Numbered from the stretch's first letter, positions 7,651-14,372 are shown. The stretch: 15,380 nucleotides of DNA from an uncultured Candidatus Competibacteraceae bacterium (GCA_937960715.1 CALGOO010000324.1:1-15380), one strand, 5' to 3'. A program made the numbers and translations. The notes: a model not told the origin generated them from the letters alone.

Positions 7651-8424
7651 TCAGCTTGCGACCAGCAGCCGCGCCGCCATGAGCGCCACCACGAGCAGGA
7701 ACACCGGGCGAATGAACGGCGCGCCGTAGCGAATCGCGCCGTGCGCCCCGGCGAACGCGCCCACCATCAGCAGCGCCCCCATGCTTAGGCCGATGATGTA
7801 GTCGATGTTGCCGAACACCATGAAGGTCAGCAGGGCGGCGAGGTTGCTGATGAAGTTCATGAACCGGGCTACCCCGGCGGCGGCGACCAGGTCCAGCCGG
7901 AACAACTTCATCGCCGCCGCCATCCAGAACGCCCCCGTGCCAGGGCCGATGAAGCCGTCGTAGAAGCCGATCAGTCCCCCCGTGACCAGCTTGATCCCGC
8001 GCCGGACGGAATGGGGCGGCAACGGGGGTTCCGGCGGGGCGGCGGACGGTCGGGCGCGGCGCGGCCAGATCAGATAGGCCGCCGCCAGCAGAATCGCCAG
8101 CGGCAGCAGCTTTTTCAGTACCCCGGCGCTCATCAGATAGATCAGCACCGCTCCAACCAGCGCGCCCACGAAGGTGCCGAAGCTCATCGCCCACCACAGC
8201 GTGGGCTGAAACAGTCCCTTGCGGATGAAGGTGACCGAGGCGGTCAGGGTGCCGAAGGTGCCGACCAGCTTGTTGGTGCCCACCACCAGATGCGGCGGCA
8301 TTCCGGTGCTCAGCAGCGCCGGCATCACCAGCATCCCGCCGCCGCCGGCGATGGCGTCGATGAAGCCGGCCAGCAAGGCGGCTCCGCCCAGCAGCAGGAC
8401 GGTGGTGAAATCCAGGGCGATCAA
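7651..8424 (-). CDS. TSUP family membrane permease (TauE/SafE, YfcA-like)
   Basis: The 257-residue protein is almost entirely hydrophobic, with about seven or eight membrane spans. It shows the two half-repeats of the TauE/SafE family: AGFIDAIAGGGG (19-30) followed by MPPHLVVGTNKL, and IGFYDGFIGPGTGAF (152-166) followed by ARFMNFISNL. Members export or take up small anions such as sulfite, sulfoacetate or other organosulfur compounds; the YfcA branch has no assigned substrate. The start is TTG at 8424: no in-frame ATG or GTG occurs upstream before this point, and the next internal ATG would remove the first half of the conserved motif. A weak AGG lies just before it. The loop at 121-140 is proline-rich. 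It follows the aldo/keto reductase by 58 bp in the same direction. Confidence 0.9.
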   Translation of the reverse strand: MIALDFTTVLLLGGAALLAGFIDAIAGGGGMLVMPALLSTGMPPHLVVGTNKLVGTFGTLTASVTFIRKGLFQPTLWWAMSFGTFVGALVGAVLIYLMSAGVLKKLLPLAILLAAAYLIWPRRARPSAAPPEPPLPPHSVRRGIKLVTGGLIGFYDGFIGPGTGAFWMAAAMKLFRLDLVAAAGVARFMNFISNLAALLTFMVFGNIDYIIGLSMGALLMVGAFAGAHGAIRYGAPFIRPVFLLVVALMAARLLVAS

Positions 8425-8482
8425 TGCCCTGTTTCCATGCCGGGGCCGCGCGTTCGCGGTCGAGCCGGCGTCATCGGACCCG

Positions 8483-9349
8483 TCATCGACTGGCCAGGCG
8501 GTCGATGGTGGCGATGTCCTCGGCTCTCAATTTCAACTCCGTCGCCCGCAGGCTGTCGCGGACGCTGGCGACCTTGCTGGCGCCGGGGATCGGCAGAATG
8601 TGTCGGCCCTTGTGCAGCAGCCAGGCCAGGGCGATGCGGTGTGGCGAGGACTGGTATTGGGCGGCGAGCTGTTGCAGCAGGGGTTCCTGGCCGAGGCGCA
8701 AGTGGCCGTGATGCCCGCCCACCGGGCTGTAGGGAATGTAAGTGATCCGCCGCGCCTGGCAGAAGTCGATCAGGCCATTGTGGAAATCCTGCGGGTCGAA
8801 CAAGTTGCAGCGATTTTGCACCGAGGCGATCACGGTGAAGTCGAGCGCCTGTTCCAGTTGGGCGGGACTGACGTTGGACAGGCCAAGATGGCGGACCTTG
8901 CCTTCCTCCTTCAGCCGGACCAGGGTTTCCAGCGAGCGCCGAAAATCCACCTTGGGATCGACGGCGTGCAGTTGGTACAGGCCGATGCAATCGGTTTGCA
9001 GCGCGCGCAGGCTGTCCTCGCAGGATTGGCGCAACCAGCCAGGATCGCCATCCACCACCCAGGCGCCGCCGGGCCGGCGCAGCCCGCCCTTGGTGGCGAC
9101 CATCACTCGGCCGGTCACGCCGAGCGAGTCCAGCGCCCGCTGGATCAGCCGTTCGTTATGACCGATGTCGTCGTCGTCCAGGCAGTAGACGTTGGCGGTG
9201 TCGATGAAATTACCCCCGTCGGCGACGAACGCCTCGATGACCGCGAGCGCCTGGGTTTCGTCCGGTCGCCCGCTGATGGACAGCGGCATGGCGCCCAGCC
9301 CGATGGCCTTCAACATCAATCCCGTGTTGCCGAGTTCGCGTTGTTTCAT
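8483..9349 (-). CDS. Aldo/keto reductase
   Basis: The 288-residue product is a (beta/alpha)8-barrel NADPH-dependent oxidoreductase of the aldo/keto reductase superfamily. The catalytic tetrad is visible: D50 and Y55 in FIDTANVY, K87 in VATKGGL and H128 in YQLHAVD. The GLSNVSPAQLEQ segment (156-167) and the C-terminal IPGASKVASVRDSL (about 253-266) form the substrate and cofactor pockets. The physiological substrate is unknown; the class acts on many carbonyl compounds. The ATG at 9349 is preceded by GGAGAAG at a suitable distance. It starts 36 bp after the dapE stop and is probably transcribed with it. Confidence 0.93.
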   Translation of the reverse strand: MKQRELGNTGLMLKAIGLGAMPLSISGRPDETQALAVIEAFVADGGNFIDTANVYCLDDDDIGHNERLIQRALDSLGVTGRVMVATKGGLRRPGGAWVVDGDPGWLRQSCEDSLRALQTDCIGLYQLHAVDPKVDFRRSLETLVRLKEEGKVRHLGLSNVSPAQLEQALDFTVIASVQNRCNLFDPQDFHNGLIDFCQARRITYIPYSPVGGHHGHLRLGQEPLLQQLAAQYQSSPHRIALAWLLHKGRHILPIPGASKVASVRDSLRATELKLRAEDIATIDRLASR

Positions 9350-9385
9350 GAGGTCTTCTCCGATGGGAGTGGTGGCGTGGACGTT

Positions 9386-10546
9386 CTATGGGGTAAGCAG
9401 TCGGCTGAGTATGCCTTGATAAATTCGACTGAGGCGCTCAAGGTCGGCGATGGCCACGCATTCGTCAACCTTGTGAATGGTGGCGTTGACGGGGCCCAAT
9501 TCGATGACCTCGGCGCCAGTGGGGGCGATGAAGCGGCCGTCCGAAGTGCCGCCGGTGGTGGAGAGTTGCGGTTCCAGCCCGGTTTCGGCGCGAATCGCGG
9601 CGGCGGCGGCGGCCACTAGCGCGCCGGGCGGGGTGAAGTAGGGGGGACCGGACAACCGCCATTCCAGGATGTATTGGAAGACCTGGCCGGTTTTGACTTC
9701 TTCGTTCAGCAGGGCGGTTTCGACGAGCAGCCGGGTGCGTTCCTGGAGTTGGTCGACCGTCACCGCCGGCGAGAAGCGGAAATTGAACAACATCTCCAGA
9801 TCGCCGGGAATGACGTTGTCCGCGCCGGTCCCGGAGCGCAGGTTGGAAATCTGGAACGAGGTGGGTGGGAAAAACTCGTGGCCTTGATCCCAGATTTCAT
9901 CGGTCAGGGTCGTGAGCAAGGCGCCGACCGCGTGGATGGGATTTTGCGCCAGGTGCGGATAGGCGACGTGGCCTTGCACGCCGCGCAGGATCAGCCGGCC
10001 ATTCAGCGAGCCACGCCGGCCGTTCTTGATCGTATCGCCCACGTGCGTGGCGCTGGACGGTTCGCCCACCAGACACCAGCGGATTTTCTCGCCGCGCGCC
10101 TCCAGCCGTTCCACGACCTTGACCGTGCCATCGATCGCCACGCCTTCCTCGTCGCTAGTAATCAGGAAGGCGATAGAGCCTCGTGGCTGGGGATGGTCGG
10201 CGAGAAAGCGTTCGCAGGCGATGATCATCGCCGCCAGACTGCCTTTCATGTCCGCCGCGCCGCGCCCGTACAGGAATCCGTCGCGGATTTCCGGCGCGAA
10301 CGGCGGCGATTGCCATTGTGCCAATGGGCCGGGCGGCACCACGTCGGTATGACCGGCGAAGGCGAACAACGGTTCGTCCTCGCCCAGGCGTGCCCAGAAG
10401 TTATCCACCGCGCCGAAGCGCAGTCGTTTCACCCGAAAGCCGAGCGCTTGCAGTCGGGCGATCAAGGTTTCCTGGCAACCGGCGTCCTCGGGTGTGATCG
10501 AGAGCCGGCGGAGGAGATCAATGGCAAGGTCCAGGGTGGTGGACAT
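9386..10546 (-). CDS. dapE: Succinyl-diaminopimelate desuccinylase DapE
   Basis: DapE is the dinuclear zinc hydrolase that converts N-succinyl-LL-2,6-diaminopimelate to LL-diaminopimelate and succinate, a step on the way to lysine and peptidoglycan. The 386-residue product has family length. Metal-site residues are H66 and D68 in AGHTDVVPPG, D99 in GRGAADMKG, E133/E134 in SDEEG, E162 in GEPSS and H358 in NATIHKVDE. The frame is open upstream to 10684, but homologues begin about where MSTTLDLAIDLLRRLS starts, and GGAG lies 10 nt before this ATG at 10546, so I chose it. The aldo/keto reductase follows closely. A small bulged hairpin lies at 10567-10586, just before the ribosome binding site. 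Confidence 0.94.
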   Translation of the reverse strand: MSTTLDLAIDLLRRLSITPEDAGCQETLIARLQALGFRVKRLRFGAVDNFWARLGEDEPLFAFAGHTDVVPPGPLAQWQSPPFAPEIRDGFLYGRGAADMKGSLAAMIIACERFLADHPQPRGSIAFLITSDEEGVAIDGTVKVVERLEARGEKIRWCLVGEPSSATHVGDTIKNGRRGSLNGRLILRGVQGHVAYPHLAQNPIHAVGALLTTLTDEIWDQGHEFFPPTSFQISNLRSGTGADNVIPGDLEMLFNFRFSPAVTVDQLQERTRLLVETALLNEEVKTGQVFQYILEWRLSGPPYFTPPGALVAAAAAAIRAETGLEPQLSTTGGTSDGRFIAPTGAEVIELGPVNATIHKVDECVAIADLERLSRIYQGILSRLLTP

Positions 10547-10566
10547 GGGCGCGAAACTCCACTGTG

Positions 10567-10586
10567 GCCGCTTCGGTAAGCGCGGC
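10567..10586. other. Small bulged hairpin upstream of dapE
   Basis: GCCGCTT and AAGCGCGGC form a stem with one bulged C and a four-base loop (10574-10577). No T-run follows on either strand, so it is not a classical intrinsic terminator. It lies 7 nt beyond the GGAG before dapE and could influence its translation; this is speculative. Confidence 0.3.
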
Positions 10587-10684
10587 TTGAAGGCTTTCAG
10601 GATTTTCCTACCAATATCTTTGATTTCATGGTGTTGCCCTCTTGGGTTTGCCGCTGAACAATCCGCGTCTCCGCTTCCTACCAC

Positions 10685-10933
10685 CTAATTGTGGGACATC
10701 CGCTCGACTATGGAAGTGGAGCACTGGCAAAAAACGTGCATCCCGAAGCGACCGCCGCCAGCCAGTTCAAGCCGCCCGGCGCCAAGCTCTCGTGTGGCGC
10801 AAGAGACCTTGCAGTCGTGCGCCTTGCGCCACAGCGTTACGGTAATGATGGAAATTGCGATGCAAAAGAATGCGATAAGGAACCACCGAAGTACACGGTG
10901 CTCCGCGTTTGTGCCTGCTCGCAAGGATTGCAT
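10685..10933 (-). CDS. Small membrane protein with cysteine-containing tail, function unknown
   Basis: The 82-residue protein is not recognised. Residues about 14-34 form one strongly hydrophobic segment (VLRWFLIAFFCIAISIITVTLW) preceded and followed by basic residues. The polar tail has four cysteines (C41, C45, C69, C71) besides C24 in the membrane segment; the C-x3-C and C-x-C spacing could hold a metal or disulfides if the tail is exposed. I regard it as a real gene because AGGAG at 10940-10944 lies 6 nt before the ATG at 10933 and the frame shows a clean membrane segment. It sits between the kinase-like gene (40 bp upstream) and dapE, all in one direction. The opposite strand also has open frames here, without comparable support. 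Confidence 0.55.
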   Translation of the reverse strand: MQSLRAGTNAEHRVLRWFLIAFFCIAISIITVTLWRKAHDCKVSCATRELGAGRLELAGGGRFGMHVFCQCSTSIVERMSHN

Positions 10934-10939
10934 GGTGGG

Positions 10940-10944
10940 CTCCT
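10940..10944 (-). promoter_or_regulatory. Ribosome binding site of the small membrane protein
   Basis: AGGAG on the minus strand, 6 nt before the ATG at 10933. A short perfect hairpin (GGATG/CATCC, 10946-10958) lies immediately upstream. Confidence 0.55.
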
Positions 10945-10973
10945 GGGATGTTCCATCCGTGGGAAATCCACAA

Positions 10974-11489
10974 CTAACCGTTTAACTTCTTTAGAAAATC
11001 GAGTAAATCCATGGCCGCTTCCCGTAGCGAACAAGTACCGACATCGATTCGATGACTCGCCACGGTATATATCATTTTTCTATTCGGCGAATACTCCACC
11101 GCGGTAAAGTCCATGACCGAACGACCCACCCAAGGACTGCCAGGTCTAGCCTGAATTTTCTTTAAAGTATTTTCCGGGGTGTCGAAAACGAGTACTGTTT
11201 TTTGATTTCTAAAAAAGCCAATGGCCCGCTTACTTTGAAGACTTCCAGCGCCGACATCGACGATCAGGAATTGCCGTTCGTCGTCCGTCTGGTTATCTTG
11301 GATACAACACATTGAGGCATCCCAAAATTTTTCCCAATCCTGATGCGCCAGAAAATAGGTCGCCGGAAACGACTTTTTTATTTCCCTGTCTAAATCCAAG
11401 ATTTTTATGTCGTCGGAACACTGAAGGACTTCTTGCGCAAGTTTTGTTTTACCAACACCGGACGGACCAATTAGAAATATCGTTTTCAT
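10974..11489 (-). CDS. P-loop kinase-like protein of the shikimate kinase fold
   Basis: The 171-residue product has Walker A GPSGVGKT at 8-15, an LDLD segment at 31-34 where shikimate kinases hold the substrate- and metal-binding aspartate, a VDVGAG segment at 78-82 in place of the usual glycine triplet, VFDTPENTLKKI (101-112), arginines in the region where the lid lies (115-138) and RKMIYTVASHRIDV (137-150), which matches the C-terminal R-x-x-x-Y region of the family. It is therefore a nucleoside-triphosphate-dependent small-molecule kinase fold, but it diverges from housekeeping AroK and need not phosphorylate shikimate. The base composition is visibly richer in A and T than the flanking housekeeping genes, which suggests horizontal acquisition. 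The ATG at 11489 has only a weak GAGG close to it. No partner gene is evident. Confidence 0.75.
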   Translation of the reverse strand: MKTIFLIGPSGVGKTKLAQEVLQCSDDIKILDLDREIKKSFPATYFLAHQDWEKFWDASMCCIQDNQTDDERQFLIVDVGAGSLQSKRAIGFFRNQKTVLVFDTPENTLKKIQARPGSPWVGRSVMDFTAVEYSPNRKMIYTVASHRIDVGTCSLREAAMDLLDFLKKLNG

Positions 11490-11567
11490 GACCTCGGTGG
11501 CTCGACGAATGAAAGGAAGCTCATCCGTCCGCGCCCAGCATCAACCTCGAAAACACGACGCAGCTTG

Positions 11568-11656
11568 CGGGCGCGGGTCGGGTGGAGCGCAATGTTGGGC
11601 ATGGTTTCTCACGATTGATGCGGTTCGTTCCTCACCCCTCACCGCATCCTACGGTT
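11568..11656. repeat. Probable dispersed palindromic repeat (REP/MITE-like)
   Basis: Within the gene-free stretch 11490-11664 a perfect 8-bp inverted repeat, GATGCGGT (11617-11624) and ACCGCATC (11641-11648), encloses a 16-base loop. It is flanked by TCCTACG on one side and GTTGGGCATGGTTTCTCACG on the other. From memory, GTAGGATGCGGT...ACCGCATC motifs occur as dispersed intergenic repeats in several proteobacteria. The outer limits given are approximate. It could also act as a bidirectional transcription stop between the two minus-strand genes. Confidence 0.5.
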
Positions 11657-11664
11657 GTAATCGT

Positions 11665-12939
11665 TTATCCCCAGTCTTCTTCTCCAGCCGCGAGAATCCC
11701 TCGGGGCGCCGCCGCCGCCCCCCTGGGAAGGTTGTCTCGTTGACCCCAGTTGTGGTCGAACTGTCCGTCCGTGCGGGTGTACGGCACTTCTCGGCTCGCG
11801 GCCTTCTTCGAGTTTTCCAGTTCGTTGTGGTCGAATACGACTCCATACATGTCCTCGACCGGCGCGTGGACGATGAGCTTGGTGTAATTTTCCGTACCTG
11901 CCCTTTCGAAGTAGTTATCTGCCCAAGGTTGCACATAAGCGTTATGCGGCCATGGGTCGGCGACATACCACTGTGAGGTTCCGTGCCGGACGACGACGTA
12001 ATGATGGTCTCCGCTCCAGGCTACCTTGAGAGCCTCCGTCCCCGGTGGGGCTATCGTGGACAGGATGCCCAGGACCACCGAGGAGAATTTCTCGCAGACT
12101 CCGCCCTCCATTTTGATGGTGCTGGCCGCCATCAGCGACAACGCCCGGACCAACCCATCGGGCAGCTTCGCCATATGGGTTTGGTCGAACAGTCGATTCG
12201 GATCGCCCGGTTTCTCTTCGAGCAGGTCCATACCGTCTTGCCAGATGAAGTCCCCCCGCCCGTCCTCGGTCAGGGGGTGTTCGGCGCGATTACGAATATT
12301 CTCCGGAAGGCCGGCCCGGTTGTTATAGGGGCCTTTCGGTAACAGGCTCCGCGCCTGCCGAACTGCCGTCAATGCGAGGTCTCGGGCAATCGCTTCGTCA
12401 TCAGGATCGCCTGGGCCCCGGTCTTCCGGAACCCCCTTTGAAAATTGGAATTCCAAATACAGCTCTTGCGAGCCGTTGGCCTTCGGTGGTCCCCAGACTG
12501 CGGCATGATTGCCTTGCTCATTCACGTAGTGGGCATAGGGACCGGGCTTGGGAACCGGTGCGGGTGGCGGTAGGATTGGCAAAGATTGCGGACAGACCGT
12601 CACCGGGCCTACCACGGTGGGTTGGTTGAGAGCTGCCTGGATTGCGTCCGCAGGCGGTGGTGTGGCGGGTGGCGGCTGCGGTACCGGCCGGGTGGGCCTA
12701 GGCGGCTCTAGCTGTGGTACCGGCCGGGTGGGCCTAGGCGGCTCTAGCTGTGGTACCGGCCGGGTGGGCCTGGGCGGCTCTAGCTGCGGGACCGGTCGAG
12801 TGGGCTTGGGCGGCTCTCCCTCCGCCGCTGGCCACGGCGGCAGCGGCAGCGGGACCGGCCGGGGGGGTTTGGGCGGATCATCCTGCGAAGGCGGTTGCGG
12901 GACCGGCCGGGTGGGTTTGGGCGGATCACCATTAGGCAT
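11665..12939 (-). CDS. Proline-rich repeat protein with possible papain-like Cys-His-Asp domain
   Basis: The 424-residue product is not a member of a family I can name. Residues 1-97 are proline-rich, with five or more copies of a PPRPTRPVPQLE-type 12-mer, a likely extended linker or adaptor-binding arm. Residues 100-400 look globular. There GGVCEKFSSVVLGIL (C282), GDHHYVVV (H312/H313) and WYVADPWP (D328) appear in the order, and with the strand context, of papain-like folds such as YopT/AvrPphB-type peptidases or Tox-PL toxins, where the acidic residue is often followed by proline. This catalytic reading is inference. There is no signal peptide or membrane segment. The ATG at 12939 is chosen because AAGGAGG lies 5 nt upstream; the frame stays open to 13017. 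The start overlaps the upstream gene's stop by 8 nt, so the two are coupled. Confidence 0.8.
   Translation of the reverse strand: MPNGDPPKPTRPVPQPPSQDDPPKPPRPVPLPLPPWPAAEGEPPKPTRPVPQLEPPRPTRPVPQLEPPRPTRPVPQLEPPRPTRPVPQPPPATPPPADAIQAALNQPTVVGPVTVCPQSLPILPPPAPVPKPGPYAHYVNEQGNHAAVWGPPKANGSQELYLEFQFSKGVPEDRGPGDPDDEAIARDLALTAVRQARSLLPKGPYNNRAGLPENIRNRAEHPLTEDGRGDFIWQDGMDLLEEKPGDPNRLFDQTHMAKLPDGLVRALSLMAASTIKMEGGVCEKFSSVVLGILSTIAPPGTEALKVAWSGDHHYVVVRHGTSQWYVADPWPHNAYVQPWADNYFERAGTENYTKLIVHAPVEDMYGVVFDHNELENSKKAASREVPYTRTDGQFDHNWGQRDNLPRGAAAAPRGILAAGEEDWG
12677..12928. repeat. 36-bp tandem repeats encoding a 12-residue proline-rich unit
   Basis: Four contiguous 36-bp units lie at 12677-12712, 12713-12748, 12749-12784 and 12785-12820. 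The first three differ by only one or two bases; the fourth is more diverged. Degenerate copies with the ACCGG(C/T)CG(G/A)G core continue, interrupted, to about 12928. Read on the minus strand each unit encodes (Q)LEPPRPTRPVP. The near identity of the first three units at silent positions points to recent expansion. Confidence 0.9.
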
Positions 12940-13672
12940 GATTGCCTCCTTCGTGGGATGCGGCGATCCATCGTTCGAGCACCTCCAGCGTCGCAACCTG
13001 GAGCGCGTCCGGCCCAATTTTCACCGATTCCGCAAACGTCGGAAATTGTGGGTCGCGGTCGAAACCGGTTCCGAACAGGAACATCAACGCGATTACGAGG
13101 AGCTGCCCCCGCCGGTTGTTCATGCGATGCTCGCTGGCTCGAACGAGTCCCTCCTGGATGAGCGTCGCTATCTTGTGAGTTTCATACTTTCGCGGCCAGA
13201 GGCGGCGGAGCATCACCCTGACATGGGTCCGGCCATCGGTAATGGTCCGATCCTCCAGCAGTCCAGCCAGTTCTTTGCGGGCCGTCATCAGGGCAGCCAG
13301 GAACTGGTTGTAGTCCGAGCCTTGGACCCTCACGACATGGCTTAATGCTTGTGAAGCCAAGTGATTGATCCGCAGGCTCTGGTCCTTGTCCATGAGGATT
13401 TGGCCGGCCCACGGGATCTGTGCGTCCTCGTCGAACCAACTGCCAAGCAGCGGCAGCAGGGTGAGATACAGGCAAACATCGCGGCGAGTCTTGAAGTCGT
13501 ACCGCGCGGCTCGTTCGTGGCCGTGTTCGATCACCTTAGCCGTTGTCTCCGGTCCCCAAGCCCGGGTGTGCCAAGGAAAGAAGTCGCGGTAGTGCGCGAC
13601 CATGGCCAGTTGGGACGAATGGCTTGACTCTCGTTCGAAGGCGTCCATGGAATGTTTACTGATTTGGAGCAC
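12932..13672 (-). CDS. Protein of unknown function with internal duplication
   Basis: The 246-residue product is soluble and mostly helical by composition, with no signal peptide. I do not know its function. It consists of two similar halves: residues 47-90 (VIEHGHERAARY...RRDVCLYLTLLPLLGSWFDEDAQIPWA) align without gaps to 171-214 (LIQEGLVRASEH...RRGQLLVIALMFLFGTGFDRDPQFPTFA). Proteins of similar look occur, as far as I recall, beside type VI secretion effector genes in myxobacteria and gammaproteobacteria; that memory needs a database check. The start is GTG at 13672, with GAGGGG 7 nt upstream; a later ATG at residue 9 is less likely because it drops the conserved-looking LQIS opening. It overlaps the NADAR stop by 17 nt and the next start by 8 nt, so it is translated in a coupled operon. 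Confidence 0.82.
   Translation of the reverse strand: MLQISKHSMDAFERESSHSSQLAMVAHYRDFFPWHTRAWGPETTAKVIEHGHERAARYDFKTRRDVCLYLTLLPLLGSWFDEDAQIPWAGQILMDKDQSLRINHLASQALSHVVRVQGSDYNQFLAALMTARKELAGLLEDRTITDGRTHVRVMLRRLWPRKYETHKIATLIQEGLVRASEHRMNNRRGQLLVIALMFLFGTGFDRDPQFPTFAESVKIGPDALQVATLEVLERWIAASHEGGNHA
12945..12951 (-). promoter_or_regulatory. Ribosome binding site of the proline-rich protein
   Basis: AAGGAGG on the minus strand lies 5 nt before the ATG at 12939. It sits inside the 3' end of the upstream gene and decides the start. Confidence 0.8.
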
Positions 13673-14132
13673 TGAGTAACCCCTCTTCGTGGGCGGTTGA
13701 GTGCCGCAATTCCTGACGTATTTCCATCAGGATTTTTCCGAGCATATTCTTGCCGCTCCCGTCCGCGCCACATCCCCAATAGTAATCGCCTGGCGCGTTC
13801 TCAATCAATTCCTCATCATCGGTATCGAGTAAGATCTGGCGGATGTCTTTGTGTGTGCGGAATTTTTGGCGGACAGCATCACGCATAATGTCGTCTTTGA
13901 TTTGCTCCCAATCTTCGCGTAATGGGCGCTTACGATCACGTCCCATTTCGGCTGCTTGCTTCGGAGTTTTGGCGCGTCGAATAGTCTCTTCGTGCGGTGT
14001 ACCAGTAAACTTCTGTGCTTGAAAATAATGTTCGGAGGTGGGCCACCAAACACCATTGAGTTCGATGCCATGAGCGGAGAAATTCGAAAAGCAACCAAAA
14101 GCATCGCGGGTACTGTAGAAATAAATTGGCAT
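13656..14132 (-). CDS. NADAR family N-glycosidase (YbiA/DUF1768-like)
   Basis: The 158-residue protein is a complete NADAR domain. Its motifs are FSNFSAHGIEL (15-25), the signature WWPTSEHYFQAQKF (29-42, with E34 a likely catalytic residue), a central MRDAVRQKF segment (83-91), LLDTDDEELIE (101-111), and YYWGCGADGSGKNMLGKIL (117-135). Family members hydrolyse N-glycosidic bonds: the plant and bacterial riboflavin-pathway enzymes act on damaged intermediates, and some NADAR proteins remove ADP-ribose from guanine bases, countering DarT-type toxins. Which reaction this one performs is unknown. It heads a three-gene coupled operon on the minus strand. The ATG at 14132 has GGAG 10 nt upstream. 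The composition is more AT-rich than the housekeeping genes. The IS110 element lies just upstream and divergent. Confidence 0.92.
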   Translation of the reverse strand: MPIYFYSTRDAFGCFSNFSAHGIELNGVWWPTSEHYFQAQKFTGTPHEETIRRAKTPKQAAEMGRDRKRPLREDWEQIKDDIMRDAVRQKFRTHKDIRQILLDTDDEELIENAPGDYYWGCGADGSGKNMLGKILMEIRQELRHSTAHEEGLLSAPNQ

Positions 14133-14227
14133 GGTGCGATACTCCGGTAGTCAGCGATATGCCTTGAAGCTTAGGGCATCATCGAGAGAAAGCAATCAGC
14201 CGCGCGACGCAAAGAAGTGTTCCGACA

Positions 14228-14278
14228 GTGGCGCACGGATAGCATCTGTCCAACGCTGCCTTAACCAGCGTGGGCCAC
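14228..14278 (+). ncRNA. Nested stem-loop, possible part of an IS110 bridge RNA
   Basis: An outer stem GTGGC (14228-14232) with GCCAC (14274-14278) encloses a hairpin ACGCTG (14253-14258) with CAGCGT (14266-14271) and a 7-base loop. A competing GACAG/CTGTC pair (14224-14228 and 14246-14250) is also possible. The position in the noncoding leader of an IS110 transposase is where IS110-group bridge RNAs are encoded; identity as a bridge RNA is inference. Confidence 0.35.
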
Positions 14279-14342
14279 GATAGGTCAGCATCGCTGCCGA
14301 CTTCACACTGCGTCCGGTTCAAGGCGTTGATACTCATTAGAG

Positions 14343-14372
14343 GCCTCCCCCAGTTGTTCGGGCTGGGCAGGC
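14343..14372 (+). ncRNA. Strong hairpin in the IS110 leader, possible bridge RNA stem
   Basis: GCCT (14343-14346) pairs with AGGC (14369-14372), and inside it CCCAG (14349-14353) pairs with CTGGG (14363-14367) around a 9-base loop, with a small asymmetric internal loop. It lies 48 bases before the transposase ATG. An alternative is a structure limiting read-through transcription into the transposase. Confidence 0.4.

Noticed and set aside
8219..9619. 466-codon plus-strand open frame
   Set aside because: It is antisense to the TSUP, aldo/keto reductase and dapE genes and has no motif of its own.
12677..12928. Regular repeats considered as a CRISPR array
   Set aside because: Units are contiguous 36-mers without unique spacers and are in frame within a coding gene.
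12548..13345. Glycine-rich plus-strand open frame across the tandem repeats
   Set aside because: The GTGRVGLGGSSC repeats are the antisense reading of the proline-rich repeats; the minus-strand frame has coupled starts and ribosome binding sites.
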